In this document: positions 45,421 to 54,038 of the stretch, one piece after another
Numbering within the stretch: position 1 is the stretch's first letter
How the letters are laid out: every line of letters begins with the position of its first letter
Origin: Catalinimonas alkaloidigena
GTDB taxonomy: Bacteria; Bacteroidota; Bacteroidia; Cytophagales; Flexibacteraceae
Length of the DNA: 64,000 nt
NCBI RefSeq assembly: GCF_900100765.1
Contig: NZ_FNFO01000008.1
Coordinates: 124,001-188,000 of the forward strand
Direction of reading: 5' to 3'
Program-made: the position numbers and the translations under genes
Notes under the pieces: generated by a model
Told to the model about the DNA's origin: nothing
Database searches by the model: none
What the model saw: the letters and a program-made list of their open reading frames with translations, nothing else

Positions 45421-46218
45421 TCCTTTTTCTTGCCGGGAGTCCGCTCCATTCCAGACCAGCCGCGTTCCGGGGGGAGGCACGTCGTTCGCCAACGGCAACG
45501 TTCTGAGCTGAATTTCCAGCGCGACCTGCATTTCCTGCCGAGCCGCGTCGGTACTGACCACGTATGCCGTACGCGGAATGGGGACTTCCACGCATTTGCC
45601 GCTCTGCAATTGAAACGCCCGGTCAGCCAGCCAGAAGGCATCCAGCGGATCGTGACTGACCAGCAAGGTGGTGAGGTCCCAGGTTTGGTGCAACTGGCGG
45701 AGGATCTGCCGCACGTCGTCTTTCAGTTCCGGATCGAGGGCCGCAAAGGGTTCGTCCAGCAACAGGAGGCGCGGTTTCCGCACGAGCGCACGCGCCAGGG
45801 CCACGCGCTGCTGTTGTCCCCCGCTCAGCCGACGCGGCCGACGCGCCTGCAACTGCGTCAGTTGAAACACCTCCAGCAGTTCGTCGATCAGGGGCGTTTC
45901 CATGCCGGCGGCAAACGCCAGGTTTTCGCGAACCGACAGATGAGGAAACAGGGCGTATTCCTGAAAGACCAGCCCGACCGACCGCTTCTGGGGCGGTAGA
46001 TTTACCCGTTGTGCCGCGTCGAACCACACATCGCCGTTGACACGGAGGGTCCCCGCATCGGGCTTGAGTAACCCGGCCCACATCCGCAGAATCGAGGTTT
46101 TGCCCGCCCCCGACGGCCCGGACAGCACCGTCAGGCTCCCCGGCGGCAGGTCCAGTGCAATGTCCAGCGTGAGGTGCCCATCGCCCCCCTGCAACGCTTT
46201 CGTGACCCGCATCTCCAT
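45313..46218 (-). CDS. modC: Molybdate ABC transporter ATPase ModC
   Basis: 301 residues. Walker A GPSGAGKTS (about residues 34-42), LPPQKRSVGLVFQEYALFPHLSV Q-loop region, signature LSGGQQQRVALARAL, Walker B LLLLDEPFAALDPEL, and H-loop LVSHDPLDAF. The usual C-terminal TOBE domain is short and followed by a charged tail (SRQEKGSEDKPRDQPSRDD) whose coding overlaps the 3' end of chrA on the other strand by about 108 bases. Start ATG 46218 shares a base with the modB stop (TGATG). Metal specificity could be molybdate or tungstate. Confidence 0.9.
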   Translation of the reverse strand: MEMRVTKALQGGDGHLTLDIALDLPPGSLTVLSGPSGAGKTSILRMWAGLLKPDAGTLRVNGDVWFDAAQRVNLPPQKRSVGLVFQEYALFPHLSVRENLAFAAGMETPLIDELLEVFQLTQLQARRPRRLSGGQQQRVALARALVRKPRLLLLDEPFAALDPELKDDVRQILRQLHQTWDLTTLLVSHDPLDAFWLADRAFQLQSGKCVEVPIPRTAYVVSTDAARQEMQVALEIQLRTLPLANDVPPPGTRLVWNGADSRQEKGSEDKPRDQPSRDDCEGGKLSFEQQQKRNDNDADVQ

Positions 46219-46892
46219 CAGATCACCCGCGCCGTCCGGCGATTTTGGTACGTGTAAACGCCCAGCAATACGACGAATGAGAACAGCAGCAACACCAGGG
46301 CGTAGCGGTCGGCCGCATCATACTGCAACATCTCCACTTCGTTGTAAATGGCGATGGACGCGACACGCGTCTCGCCGGGGATGCTCCCCCCGATCATCAA
46401 GATCACCCCGAATTCGCCGATGGTGTGTGCGAACGTCATGACGGCACCCACCACCACCGAGGCGCGCACCATCGGCAGCAACACGCGTACGAAAGTCGTT
46501 AATCGCGATTTCCCGAGCGTATAGGCTACCTCTTCGTAAACCGTCGATACGCCTTCGAGGGCCGAAAGGATGGGATTGATCATGAACGGCAGGCTGTAAA
46601 TCACCGAGCCGATCACCAACCCTGGAAAGCTGAACACCAGCCGCCAGCCGAACCAGTCGTCCAGCCAGCGCCCCAGCCCATTTTCCGGACTCATCAGCAC
46701 CAGCAGGTAGTAGCCCAGCACCGTGGGAGGCAGCACCAGCGGCAGGCTGATCAGCGCCTGACCGATCACCTGCCCCCGCCCCCGGCGGAAGTGCAAGAGA
46801 TAGACCAGCGGCAAGCCGATCAGGAGCAGCACCAGGGTCGTCACGAGGGCCAGTTTGAAGCTCAGCCAGAGTGGCTCCCACGAAAAAGTCAT
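46218..46892 (-). CDS. modB: Molybdate ABC transporter permease ModB
   Basis: 224 residues from ATG 46892 (MTFSWEPLWLSFKLAL), with five or six helices. The EAA-type cytoplasmic loop EEVAYTLGKSRLTTFVRVLLP contacts ModC. The C-terminal half shows FAHTIGEFGVILMIGGSIPGETRVASIAIYNEVE, a strong ModB pattern. It starts 17 bases after modA and overlaps modC, so the three are one operon. Confidence 0.93.
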   Translation of the reverse strand: MTFSWEPLWLSFKLALVTTLVLLLIGLPLVYLLHFRRGRGQVIGQALISLPLVLPPTVLGYYLLVLMSPENGLGRWLDDWFGWRLVFSFPGLVIGSVIYSLPFMINPILSALEGVSTVYEEVAYTLGKSRLTTFVRVLLPMVRASVVVGAVMTFAHTIGEFGVILMIGGSIPGETRVASIAIYNEVEMLQYDAADRYALVLLLFSFVVLLGVYTYQNRRTARVI

Positions 46893-46909
46893 ACGAACGG
46901 GTAATTGAG

Positions 46910-47659
46910 TCAAGGGGCAAGATAGCCCCATTTCTCCAGAATTGTGCGGGCGGTCGGCGTCCGGAAATAGGCCAGCAGCGCTTGTGTCGTCTGCCGTTCG
47001 GCGGCCGTTAATCCCTTCAGCACCACCATGCTGTGCGCAATGCCTCCCTCTTGTGGCAACGTCTGCCAGTAGCCTTTCTGCCCGATGGAAGAAGCGCGGG
47101 CCGAGGCGGCGGTAAAGGCGGCATCGACGGCCCCGGCCTGGATCAGGCGGTTGACCTGCCCTACGTTTTCGCCATAGACCATTTTAGGCCACACGGTGTC
47201 GTACAGGCGCTGGGCGCGCAGCCAGCGGACGGCTTCCTTGCCGAAGGGGGCCAGTTGCGGCTGGGCGATGGCGATTTTTTTGATCTGATTGCCGGGCAAC
47301 AGCACGTTTATATCCTGATTTTCCAGGGGATAGCGACACCACAGCGCCAGTTGCCCGTAAGCCAGTACCTGCGGTGGTCCATCGGTTCGCTGCTGTTGCC
47401 ACAGCGTATGCGGATACAGCGTATCAGCCGAGATGAACAGTGCAAAATGGGCCCCGTTGGTAATCTGGGCCGTCAGCACACCAGAGGACGCCACCACCAA
47501 GGTGGGTTTCTCGACCCGCTCCCGCGCAAACGAATCCACAATTTCCTGAAGCGGCAACCCCAGGCTGGCTGCGACGGCAATCCGGAGGGGTTGCGCCCCC
47601 ACCGACAGGCAAACCGACCAGGCGCACACCAGCGGCGCAAACAGTCGAAAAAGCCTCAT
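46910..47659 (-). CDS. modA: Molybdate ABC transporter substrate-binding protein ModA
   Basis: 249 residues from ATG 47659 (MRLFRLFAPLVCAWSVCLSVGAQ signal peptide). Type II periplasmic binding fold: RIAVAASLGLPLQEIVDSF at the front, SSGVLTAQITNGAHFALFISAD (oxyanion Ser/Thr region), KIAIAQPQLAPFGKEAVRWL and GAVDAAFTAASARAS. Captures molybdate or tungstate in the periplasm. Downstream of sbcD by 38 bases on the same strand; no molybdenum cofactor genes are in view. Confidence 0.92.
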   Translation of the reverse strand: MRLFRLFAPLVCAWSVCLSVGAQPLRIAVAASLGLPLQEIVDSFARERVEKPTLVVASSGVLTAQITNGAHFALFISADTLYPHTLWQQQRTDGPPQVLAYGQLALWCRYPLENQDINVLLPGNQIKKIAIAQPQLAPFGKEAVRWLRAQRLYDTVWPKMVYGENVGQVNRLIQAGAVDAAFTAASARASSIGQKGYWQTLPQEGGIAHSMVVLKGLTAAERQTTQALLAYFRTPTARTILEKWGYLAP

Positions 47660-47697
47660 AGCATCTGGGGCAAAACCGCGAAGATCAGATGTACGCA

Positions 47698-48924
47698 TCA
47701 GTCTTCATCTACGTCGATTACTTCGTCGAATAGCGCCAGCAGATCTTCGTTCGGCTGCTGGCCTTTCCGGGCCTGAAAATAGTCGCAGAACAGCGCTTTC
47801 AGATCCTTCGACAAATCGACTTTTTGCGTGGGCTCTTCTTCGCCTTCGGCCGTTTGTGTCCGCAGCTCGGGAATCAGGCTGACGATGCCGTCGTGCGAAT
47901 CGTAGAGCGCTTTTTTGGTCGGGGCATCCAGGTAAGTATCGCTAACCAGCGTCAGTTCCAGAAAGGTGTCGGGGTTTTCGGGCAGCCACGCCAGCGCCGC
48001 TTCCGGCGACTCGAACCGCTTCCGCAGCAACTTTCGGCCTGCCTGCAACCGAATCGACTGGGTTTGCACCGGCCGACCAGGCTCAGCGTCGATCAGCACC
48101 ACAAATTTGGGTTGATTGGCTTCGCTGAAACTGTAGGCCAGCGGGCTGCTGCTGTACACCACCGGGCAGGGCTGTTCGGCGACGGTCTGGTAGCGATGCA
48201 AATGCCCCAGCGCCACGTATTGCAACTGCGGCGGCAGGTTTTCGGTGTAGATGGCCTGGGCCCCTCCCAAATGCAAAATGGGCTTTTCGTCGTCGGGTTC
48301 TTCGGGGGCGGGGCCGTCTTTCTGCATAAAATACAGGTGCGCGACCATCATGTTGACCCCGTGTGCGTCGCAATAGGCATCGGCCAGCTGTTGCCAGGTG
48401 TCTTGCAATAGGGTACGCAATTCGCTTTCCTGATCTTCCGTTCCCAGAAAACGCCGCATCAGCGCTTCGTTGGCGTAGGGCGTCAGCAACAGGCGCAACG
48501 GATAGTCGAAATGCGGCAATTTCAGCTCGACAAAGCCGGGGGCAGAACGCACCACCGACACGCACCCGTCCCGCTCCGAGCACGTCACCGTGGTGGTGGG
48601 GCGACCGGCCAGCACAATGCCACAGGCCCGGGCCAGCGGATCGGGCGCCTGAATGCCATCAGCCGAATCGTGGTTGCCTGCAATGGCGACGACCGCGCGC
48701 TTCCCCCCCGCCGACAGCCGATGGATGGTGGCATAGAAGAGTTCGCTGGCCTCGTTCGAAGGCTTGAAGTTGTCGTACAGATCGCCGGCAATCAGCACGG
48801 CGTCGACCGCCTCGCGCTCGGCAAGCTGGCAGATTTCGTCCAGCACCGCCCGCTGCTCTTCCAGGCGGCTGTACTCGTTCAGCTTTTTTCCCAGGTGCCA
48901 GTCGGCGGTGTGGAGGATTTTCAT
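47698..48924 (-). CDS. sbcD: Exonuclease subunit SbcD (Mre11-like)
   Basis: 408 residues from ATG 48924 (MKILHTADWHLGKKLN). Metallophosphoesterase motifs: Asp-x-His in ADWHLG, AGDLYDN, AGNHDSADG, MVAHLYFM and ALGHLHRYQ. The capping domain follows, ending in an acidic tail. SbcD works with the SMC-like ATPase SbcC on DNA hairpins and ends. No sbcC is adjacent here: modABC follows downstream and a fasciclin gene lies upstream. Reading frame is complete. Confidence 0.94.
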   Translation of the reverse strand: MKILHTADWHLGKKLNEYSRLEEQRAVLDEICQLAEREAVDAVLIAGDLYDNFKPSNEASELFYATIHRLSAGGKRAVVAIAGNHDSADGIQAPDPLARACGIVLAGRPTTTVTCSERDGCVSVVRSAPGFVELKLPHFDYPLRLLLTPYANEALMRRFLGTEDQESELRTLLQDTWQQLADAYCDAHGVNMMVAHLYFMQKDGPAPEEPDDEKPILHLGGAQAIYTENLPPQLQYVALGHLHRYQTVAEQPCPVVYSSSPLAYSFSEANQPKFVVLIDAEPGRPVQTQSIRLQAGRKLLRKRFESPEAALAWLPENPDTFLELTLVSDTYLDAPTKKALYDSHDGIVSLIPELRTQTAEGEEEPTQKVDLSKDLKALFCDYFQARKGQQPNEDLLALFDEVIDVDED

Positions 48925-49018
48925 GGGCTTTTGCAGATTCGTCTCCAACGAAAATACACAGCCTTTTGCGGATTTGCCCGAAAAATCCGTTCCGTGCCGG
49001 CCTCGGCCGAAACAGGAA

Positions 49019-49050
49019 AAATCCCGGCCATCGAACGACGACCGGGATTT
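49019..49050 (-). terminator. Intrinsic terminator after the fasciclin gene
   Basis: AAATCCCGG (49019-49027) pairs with CCGGGATTT (49042-49050) over a 14-base loop. On the minus strand the hairpin is followed by TTCC and T-rich sequence. It lies 58 bases after the fasciclin stop. Confidence 0.65.
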
Positions 49051-49107
49051 CGATTGAGAAAACTAGCTTGCTTTGACTTATGAAGAAGTTGAGTTGAGAG
49101 AGCCTGG

Positions 49108-49668
49108 TTACGGAATCATGGCAATGTTGCCGATGGTGTGGATCACGCCGTTGCGCGAAGCAATGTTGCTGGTCAGGATCGGCGCACCGTTGATGTACAC
49201 CTGATCGCCTTTGCGGCTGACGCGCAGCTTTTTGCCCTGCAACGTTTTGAGGTGTTGCCCGTCTTTCAGTTGGGCGACGTCGATCTGTCCGGGCACAATG
49301 TGGTAACGCAACAGGTCCGTCAGGATTTCGTTCCGGTCTTCCATCATTACGTTGAGGTAACGCTCCGGAATCATGTCGAACGCTTCGTCGATGGGCGCAA
49401 AGACCGTAAAGGGTCCATCCTGGTTGTTCAGGGTTTTGCCCAGGTCGGTGATCATCAGCGCTTCGCGGAAATAATTCAGATGTTCGTTGACGACTACATT
49501 AACGGTAATGGACTTGGTGGGCTCCATCACCATTTCTTTGATCGGCATATTTTCTTTGACGTATGGCATGCTGCTGGCAACAACTTGTGCACGGGCCGGA
49601 ATGGTGGAAGCAGCGACTATACCTGTCAGCAACAGGGCGGAGATGGTTTTCTTAATCATGGTTGTCAT
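49108..49668 (-). CDS. Secreted fasciclin (FAS1) domain protein
   Basis: 186 residues with a signal peptide ending ASTIPARAQ near residue 28. One FAS1 domain covers residues 60-186: H1 box ALMITDLGKTLNNQDGPFTVFAPIDEAFD and H2 box GQHLKTLQGKKLRVS...ILTSNIASRNGVIHTIGNIAMIP. FAS1 domains mediate adhesion or matrix interactions. A start at the second Met (49659) is equally possible. A TACCTTTG box is present at 49732-49739 on the minus strand, 64 bases upstream. Confidence 0.9.
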   Translation of the reverse strand: MTTMIKKTISALLLTGIVAASTIPARAQVVASSMPYVKENMPIKEMVMEPTKSITVNVVVNEHLNYFREALMITDLGKTLNNQDGPFTVFAPIDEAFDMIPERYLNVMMEDRNEILTDLLRYHIVPGQIDVAQLKDGQHLKTLQGKKLRVSRKGDQVYINGAPILTSNIASRNGVIHTIGNIAMIP

Positions 49669-49731
49669 CGTTTTGGTTCAGAAAGAGGGTTTCAAGTGCT
49701 TGTGGGGTGGGTTATCCCCGAAAGCATGAAC

Positions 49732-49739
49732 CAAAGGTA
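49732..49739 (-). promoter_or_regulatory. Candidate -7 box for the fasciclin gene
   Basis: TACCTTTG on the minus strand fits TAnnTTTG; predicted leader about 55 bases. Nothing else was found in the 271 bases from 49669 to 49939. Confidence 0.35.
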
Positions 49740-49939
49740 TACGACGTTTTTGGGCGTTCCTGGGGGTTTGGGATAAATGGGAACGCCTTCATATGAACGG
49801 AACCTGCCCGTGCCGACGTGATGAGTGGTAACCTGAGTACACAGGTTGTTAAGAGCGCTAAAACGCTGACCAGAGGAATAGGATATGGAGGAACGGCGGG
49901 CCTCCCCCGTCTGCTCCCCCACATTCCGGCCGTAATGGC

Positions 49940-51505
49940 TCAGTAATAGCCGCGGTACTCGTGATCGAGGCGTTTCATCGGCGGAACTTTCAGCGGGATT
50001 TGCATACCGTCGGTAGTCTCCAGCCAGTTCCACAAGTCCTGCTTTAGCCCCAGGGCAATGTCCTGGTGTTGCGGGCTTTTGATCAGGTTGTTCACCTCGT
50101 CCGGGTCGGTCTGCAGGTCATACAGTTCGTTCGGGTCCCACACGCCCCAGTTGTAGATGTACTTGTACCGCCCCGTCCGCACGGCAAAGATGGTCGGCGT
50201 CTGCGGGAAAGCGCTCTCCCAGTAATATTCGTAGTACATCTGATTGGGCCAGTGGGCTGTGTCGCCCTGCAGCACCGACAGAAACGATTGTCCGTTCATG
50301 TTCTCGGGTGTCGACAGGCCCGCCGCAGACAGGATCGTCGGCCCGACATCTACCCCCTGAACTACCGACTCGACAGTGGTGCCGGGCTGGATCAGGTCAG
50401 GACAGCGCGCCAGCATCGGTACGCGCATGGACGCTTCGTAAGCCGTACGCTTGTCGATGATGCCGTGCTCGCCGAACTGGAAGCCGTTGTCGCCCATGTA
50501 AATGACCAGGGTCGATTCCGCCAGCCCCTCCTGATCCAGGTAATCCAACACCCGCCCGATGCTGCGGTCCATGCTGTAGAGCGTTTCGCAGTAGCGGTAG
50601 AGGATGGTATCCATGTTGAACTGACCGTGGTAGGCGTAATCGACGCCGTGCCAGCTGTAGCGCTGCCGCTTGAGCCACTCGGGCATGTCATCGTAATTGA
50701 CCCCCTCTTCGTCCTGAATGTGGCCCGGCTTGGTGTAATTGATCGAGGCGGGATAGTCGATGTCGTTGCCGTGGTACTTGTAGTGATCCTGTTGCGCCGG
50801 ATCGAACTCAGCATGAACGGCTTTGTGCGACAGGTAGACGAAAAACGGCTTGTCCTTGTCGCGCTGTTTCAGGAAATCGAGGGCGTAATCGGTCAGAACT
50901 TCCGAGATATAAGCGCTGTCGCCGTGCTGCACTTCCGAGCCATCGACGTTGATGGTCGGGTTGTAGTACACGCCCTGGCCCCGGAAACTCACCCACCGGT
51001 CGAAACCCGGCCGCGGTTCGTTCCGGTCTTCGCCCATGTGCCACTTTCCGAAAAAGCCCGTCTGGTAGTTGGCCTTTTGCAGATACTGCGGAAAGAACGT
51101 GAGGCCGTCCGGCACGGGCGCGGAGTTGTCGACCACCGTATGGACGTGCGCATACTGCCCGGTCAGGATCGACGCGCGACTCGGCGAGCAAAGCGCCGTC
51201 GACACGAACGCGTTTTTCAGGTGCGCGCCTTCGCGGGCGATGCGGTCCAGGTTCGGCGTCTCCAGCCACGGCACCATGTTGTTCATGAAACTCATGAAAT
51301 CGTACCGATGGTCGTCGCTCAGGATGAAGATGACGTTGCGGGGCGCACCGGCGCTGGTCAGCGGAGCGAGTTGTAGCGAATCTGTTTCACCGGCCGCAGC
51401 GCCGCCCGACTCCGATTGGCAGCCACTCAGCCAGCCAACGGATAAGAGCAGAAAGAAAAGCGGCAATGGGAAACGGGACGGAAGAGAGGGGTAGAGAGGT
51501 TGCAT
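49940..51505 (-). CDS. Lipoprotein sulfatase, type I formylglycine family
   Basis: 521 residues from ATG 51505 (MQPLYPSLPSRF). Lipobox LSGC at about residue 25. N-terminal metal site VIFILSDDHRYD; the formylglycine-modification motif C-S-P-S-R lies in STALCSPSRASILTG (Cys is converted to formylglycine). Further metal and substrate segments are FFGKWHMGEDR, FVYLSHKAVHAEF and YMGDNGFQFGEHGI. The C-terminus carries YKYIYNWGVWDPNELYDLQTDPDE. Close to N-acetylglucosamine- or heparan-type sulfatases in pattern, but the substrate is not readable. Genome must encode the formylglycine-generating or anaerobic sulfatase maturase elsewhere. Confidence 0.92.
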   Translation of the reverse strand: MQPLYPSLPSRFPLPLFFLLLSVGWLSGCQSESGGAAAGETDSLQLAPLTSAGAPRNVIFILSDDHRYDFMSFMNNMVPWLETPNLDRIAREGAHLKNAFVSTALCSPSRASILTGQYAHVHTVVDNSAPVPDGLTFFPQYLQKANYQTGFFGKWHMGEDRNEPRPGFDRWVSFRGQGVYYNPTINVDGSEVQHGDSAYISEVLTDYALDFLKQRDKDKPFFVYLSHKAVHAEFDPAQQDHYKYHGNDIDYPASINYTKPGHIQDEEGVNYDDMPEWLKRQRYSWHGVDYAYHGQFNMDTILYRYCETLYSMDRSIGRVLDYLDQEGLAESTLVIYMGDNGFQFGEHGIIDKRTAYEASMRVPMLARCPDLIQPGTTVESVVQGVDVGPTILSAAGLSTPENMNGQSFLSVLQGDTAHWPNQMYYEYYWESAFPQTPTIFAVRTGRYKYIYNWGVWDPNELYDLQTDPDEVNNLIKSPQHQDIALGLKQDLWNWLETTDGMQIPLKVPPMKRLDHEYRGYY

Positions 51506-51679
51506 ACGAAAAAGGTGAAGCGGAACATGGGGCAGCGGCACCCCTGCAGGTTGCTCAATATTAGAGATTCTGCCCCGAAATGTGCGACCGCCGCCCAAGA
51601 AATTCCGTCGGCGAGGGCGCTGCCGGAATCTTTTCCGCTTTGCAAAGCGCATGGGGCTGTCCGTTCTGGGAACAGGGCT

Positions 51680-51687
51680 TAACTTTG
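51680..51687 (+). promoter_or_regulatory. Candidate -7 box for the PhoD-like gene
   Basis: TAACTTTG ends 3 bases before the ATG at 51691. If active, the transcript is nearly leaderless. The start is otherwise supported by a clean signal peptide. Confidence 0.3.
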
Positions 51688-51690
51688 GCC

Positions 51691-53031
51691 ATGCTTACAC
51701 GATCTGCTCGCTTCTGTTGTTTTTGGCTGCTCTGCCTCGCCCCCCTTTCCCTGCGGGCTCAGGCTTCTTTGCTTCAATCCGGCCCGATGGTCGGCTACTC
51801 CGAAATGCGCGAAGTGGCCCTGTGGGTACAGACCACCACGGCTGCCGACGTCCGCTTCGAGTACTTCGATCAGGCGGAGCCGAAAACCCGCTACCGCACG
51901 CCGACCCAACGCACAGAACCGCAAGTGGCCTACGCCGCCACGCTGATTGCCGACCGGGTGCTGCCCGGCAAAACCTATACGTACGAACTGTTCATCAACA
52001 ACCGGAAGGTGACGCGCCCCTATCCATTGACGTTTCAGTCACAGCCGTTGTGGCAGTGGCGTACCGATCCGCCCGATTTCACGTTTGCGACCGGCAGTTG
52101 TGCGTACATCAACGAACCCGCCTTTGACCGCCCCGGCACGCCCTACGGAAGCGACTACGAGATTTTCCAGGCGATGTACGAGACCCACCCGGCGTTTATG
52201 CTCTGGCTGGGCGACAACACCTACCTGCGCGAACCCGACTGGAACACACGCACGGGCGTACTGCACCGCTACACACACACCCGTTCGTTGCCCGAGATGC
52301 AGCCGTTCCTGGGTTCGGTCCACCAGTACGCCATCTGGGACGACCACGATTACGGCCCCAACGACGCTGACCGCAGCTTTGCCTACAAAGACCTGACGAG
52401 CGAGGTATTCCGTGCCTTCTGGCCCAACCCGAACTACGACGTCATCAACGAAGGCGGCATTACGGGCACGTTCGAGTGGGGCGATGTTCAGTTCTTTCTG
52501 CTGGACGACCGCTACTTCCGCACGCCGAACGACCGTTACGTGGGCGAACGTCACATGCTGGGCAAGGCGCAGATCGACTGGCTCATCGACGCGCTGGTGG
52601 GGAGCCGCGCCCCGTTTAAATTCATTGCCGTGGGGGGCCAGGTGCTGAACCCCGCGCCCATGTTCGAGACGATGGCGATTTATCCGGAAGAGCGCGAGGA
52701 ACTGTTGCGCCGCCTCCGGGAGGTAAACGTACCCGGCGTGATTTTCCTGACCGGCGACCGCCACCATACGGAAATGAGCAAGCTGGAACGTCCCGGCACG
52801 TATCCACTCTACGACCTGACCACCTCGTCGCTGACCGCCGGCGTGGCCCCGCCTGCCAAGGATGAAAACAACTACCTGCGCGACCCCGAAAGCCTGCTGG
52901 TGGAACACAACTTCGCGCTGCTGTCCGTCACCGGGCCGCGCACCGACCGGATGCTGACCATCCGCATCCTCGACAAAGAAGGAAAGGAACGTTGGAAGAA
53001 AGAGATCAAAGCCAGCGAACTGCGTCCGTAG
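51691..53031 (+). CDS. PhoD-like phosphodiesterase/alkaline phosphatase D family protein
   Basis: 446 residues from ATG 51691; signal peptide MLTRSARFCCFWLLCLAPLSLRAQ. An N-terminal Ig-like domain (MVGYSEMREVALWVQTT) is followed by the metallophosphatase domain: FATGSCAYIN (Cys ligand typical of PhoD), FMLWLGDNTYLREPDW, AIWDDHDYGPNDADRSF, and the C-terminal FLTGDRHHTEM. Ca/Fe-dependent phosphate-ester hydrolase, periplasmic or surface. The GT2 gene starts inside its last 40 bases. Confidence 0.9.
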   Translation: MLTRSARFCCFWLLCLAPLSLRAQASLLQSGPMVGYSEMREVALWVQTTTAADVRFEYFDQAEPKTRYRTPTQRTEPQVAYAATLIADRVLPGKTYTYELFINNRKVTRPYPLTFQSQPLWQWRTDPPDFTFATGSCAYINEPAFDRPGTPYGSDYEIFQAMYETHPAFMLWLGDNTYLREPDWNTRTGVLHRYTHTRSLPEMQPFLGSVHQYAIWDDHDYGPNDADRSFAYKDLTSEVFRAFWPNPNYDVINEGGITGTFEWGDVQFFLLDDRYFRTPNDRYVGERHMLGKAQIDWLIDALVGSRAPFKFIAVGGQVLNPAPMFETMAIYPEEREELLRRLREVNVPGVIFLTGDRHHTEMSKLERPGTYPLYDLTTSSLTAGVAPPAKDENNYLRDPESLLVEHNFALLSVTGPRTDRMLTIRILDKEGKERWKKEIKASELRP

Positions 53032-53987
53032 CGCCGCTCGTCACCGTCGTTTGCCTCTGCCACAACCACGCTCCCTTTGTCAAAGAGGCGCTGCGTTCGG
53101 TGTGGGCCCAGAGCTACGCCGCCATCGAACTGATTGTGGTCGACGACGGCAGCCGGGACGAGAGCGTGCGGGTGATCGAAAAAGAACTGCGCGACGAACC
53201 CTACGCTCATTTTCTGCACTGGAAAGAAGGCATCGGGAACTGCCGAGCCTTTAACAAAGCGTTGGCTCTTTCGACTGGCAACTATGTGATCGATCTGGCC
53301 GCCGACGATGTGCTGCTGCCCGACCGGGTAGAAAAACAGGTGGCGGCCTTCGAAGCGCTGGACCCGAACTGGGGCATTGTATTTTCGGACGCGGTCCTGA
53401 TCGACGAACGCTCGCGGGTTACCGGCTACCAGTACGCCCGCGACAAACAGGGCAACCTGAAAAAACCGGTGCCGCAGGGCGATGTCTATCAGGCACTGCT
53501 GGGGCCGTTTTTCCTCCTCTCCCCGACCGTGATGTACCGCCGCGATATTTTGGAAGAGCTGGGTGGGTACGACGAAACGCTGCACTACGAAGATTTCGAC
53601 ATCCTGATCCGCACCGCGCGTCGCTATCTTTTCTATTACCTCGACGAGCCTACGACGATGAAGCGGCGTGTCAAACACTCGCTGTCGTCCCGTTTCTACC
53701 ACCGCCGCCGTAACGATCTGCTGGAGTCGACGCTGCGGATTTGTGAGAAAGTGTACGCGATGAACCACACGCCCGACGAGCACGCCGCGCTGGCCTACAC
53801 CGTCCGCTATCACCTCCGGCAAGCGTTTTACACCGAAAACTTCGCGTTGGTGGAAGGCTACTTTGCTTTGTTGGAACGCACCGGCCACGTCGATCCGCTC
53901 AGCCGCCGCCTGAGGCAACTGGCACGCTGGCGACTGCCCGTCTGGCCGCTCTACCGGCAGTACTTACGGCTGCGCAAACAGCTCTGA
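52992..53987 (+). CDS. Glycosyltransferase family 2 (start TTG)
   Basis: 331 residues. GT-A fold: PLVTVVCLCHNHAPFVKEAL, then IELIVVDDGSRDES (nucleotide Asp), GIGNCRAFNKALALSTGNYVIDLAADDV with the DxD-like metal site, and YDETLHYEDFDILIRTARR for the acceptor region. The only start that keeps the first strand is TTG 52992, overlapping the PhoD-like gene by 40 bases. The C-terminus is helical and basic. Donor and acceptor unknown; likely in a surface glycan. Confidence 0.87.
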   Translation: MEERDQSQRTASVAPLVTVVCLCHNHAPFVKEALRSVWAQSYAAIELIVVDDGSRDESVRVIEKELRDEPYAHFLHWKEGIGNCRAFNKALALSTGNYVIDLAADDVLLPDRVEKQVAAFEALDPNWGIVFSDAVLIDERSRVTGYQYARDKQGNLKKPVPQGDVYQALLGPFFLLSPTVMYRRDILEELGGYDETLHYEDFDILIRTARRYLFYYLDEPTTMKRRVKHSLSSRFYHRRRNDLLESTLRICEKVYAMNHTPDEHAALAYTVRYHLRQAFYTENFALVEGYFALLERTGHVDPLSRRLRQLARWRLPVWPLYRQYLRLRKQL

Positions 53988-54012
53988 TCAAACCCGATCC
54001 CGTCGGTTTTCC

Positions 54013-54020
54013 TACTTTTG
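54013..54020 (+). promoter_or_regulatory. Candidate -7 box for the second GT2 gene
   Basis: TACTTTTG followed by CCGCC, 18 bases before the ATG at 54039; fits TAnnTTTG and suggests this gene has its own promoter 51 bases after the preceding stop. Confidence 0.4.
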
Positions 54021-54038
54021 CCGCCATTCTTTTGCCCT

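Noticed and set aside
50066-51376. Plus-strand frame of 436 codons
   Set aside because: Antisense to the sulfatase, which carries the formylglycine motif and metal ligands.
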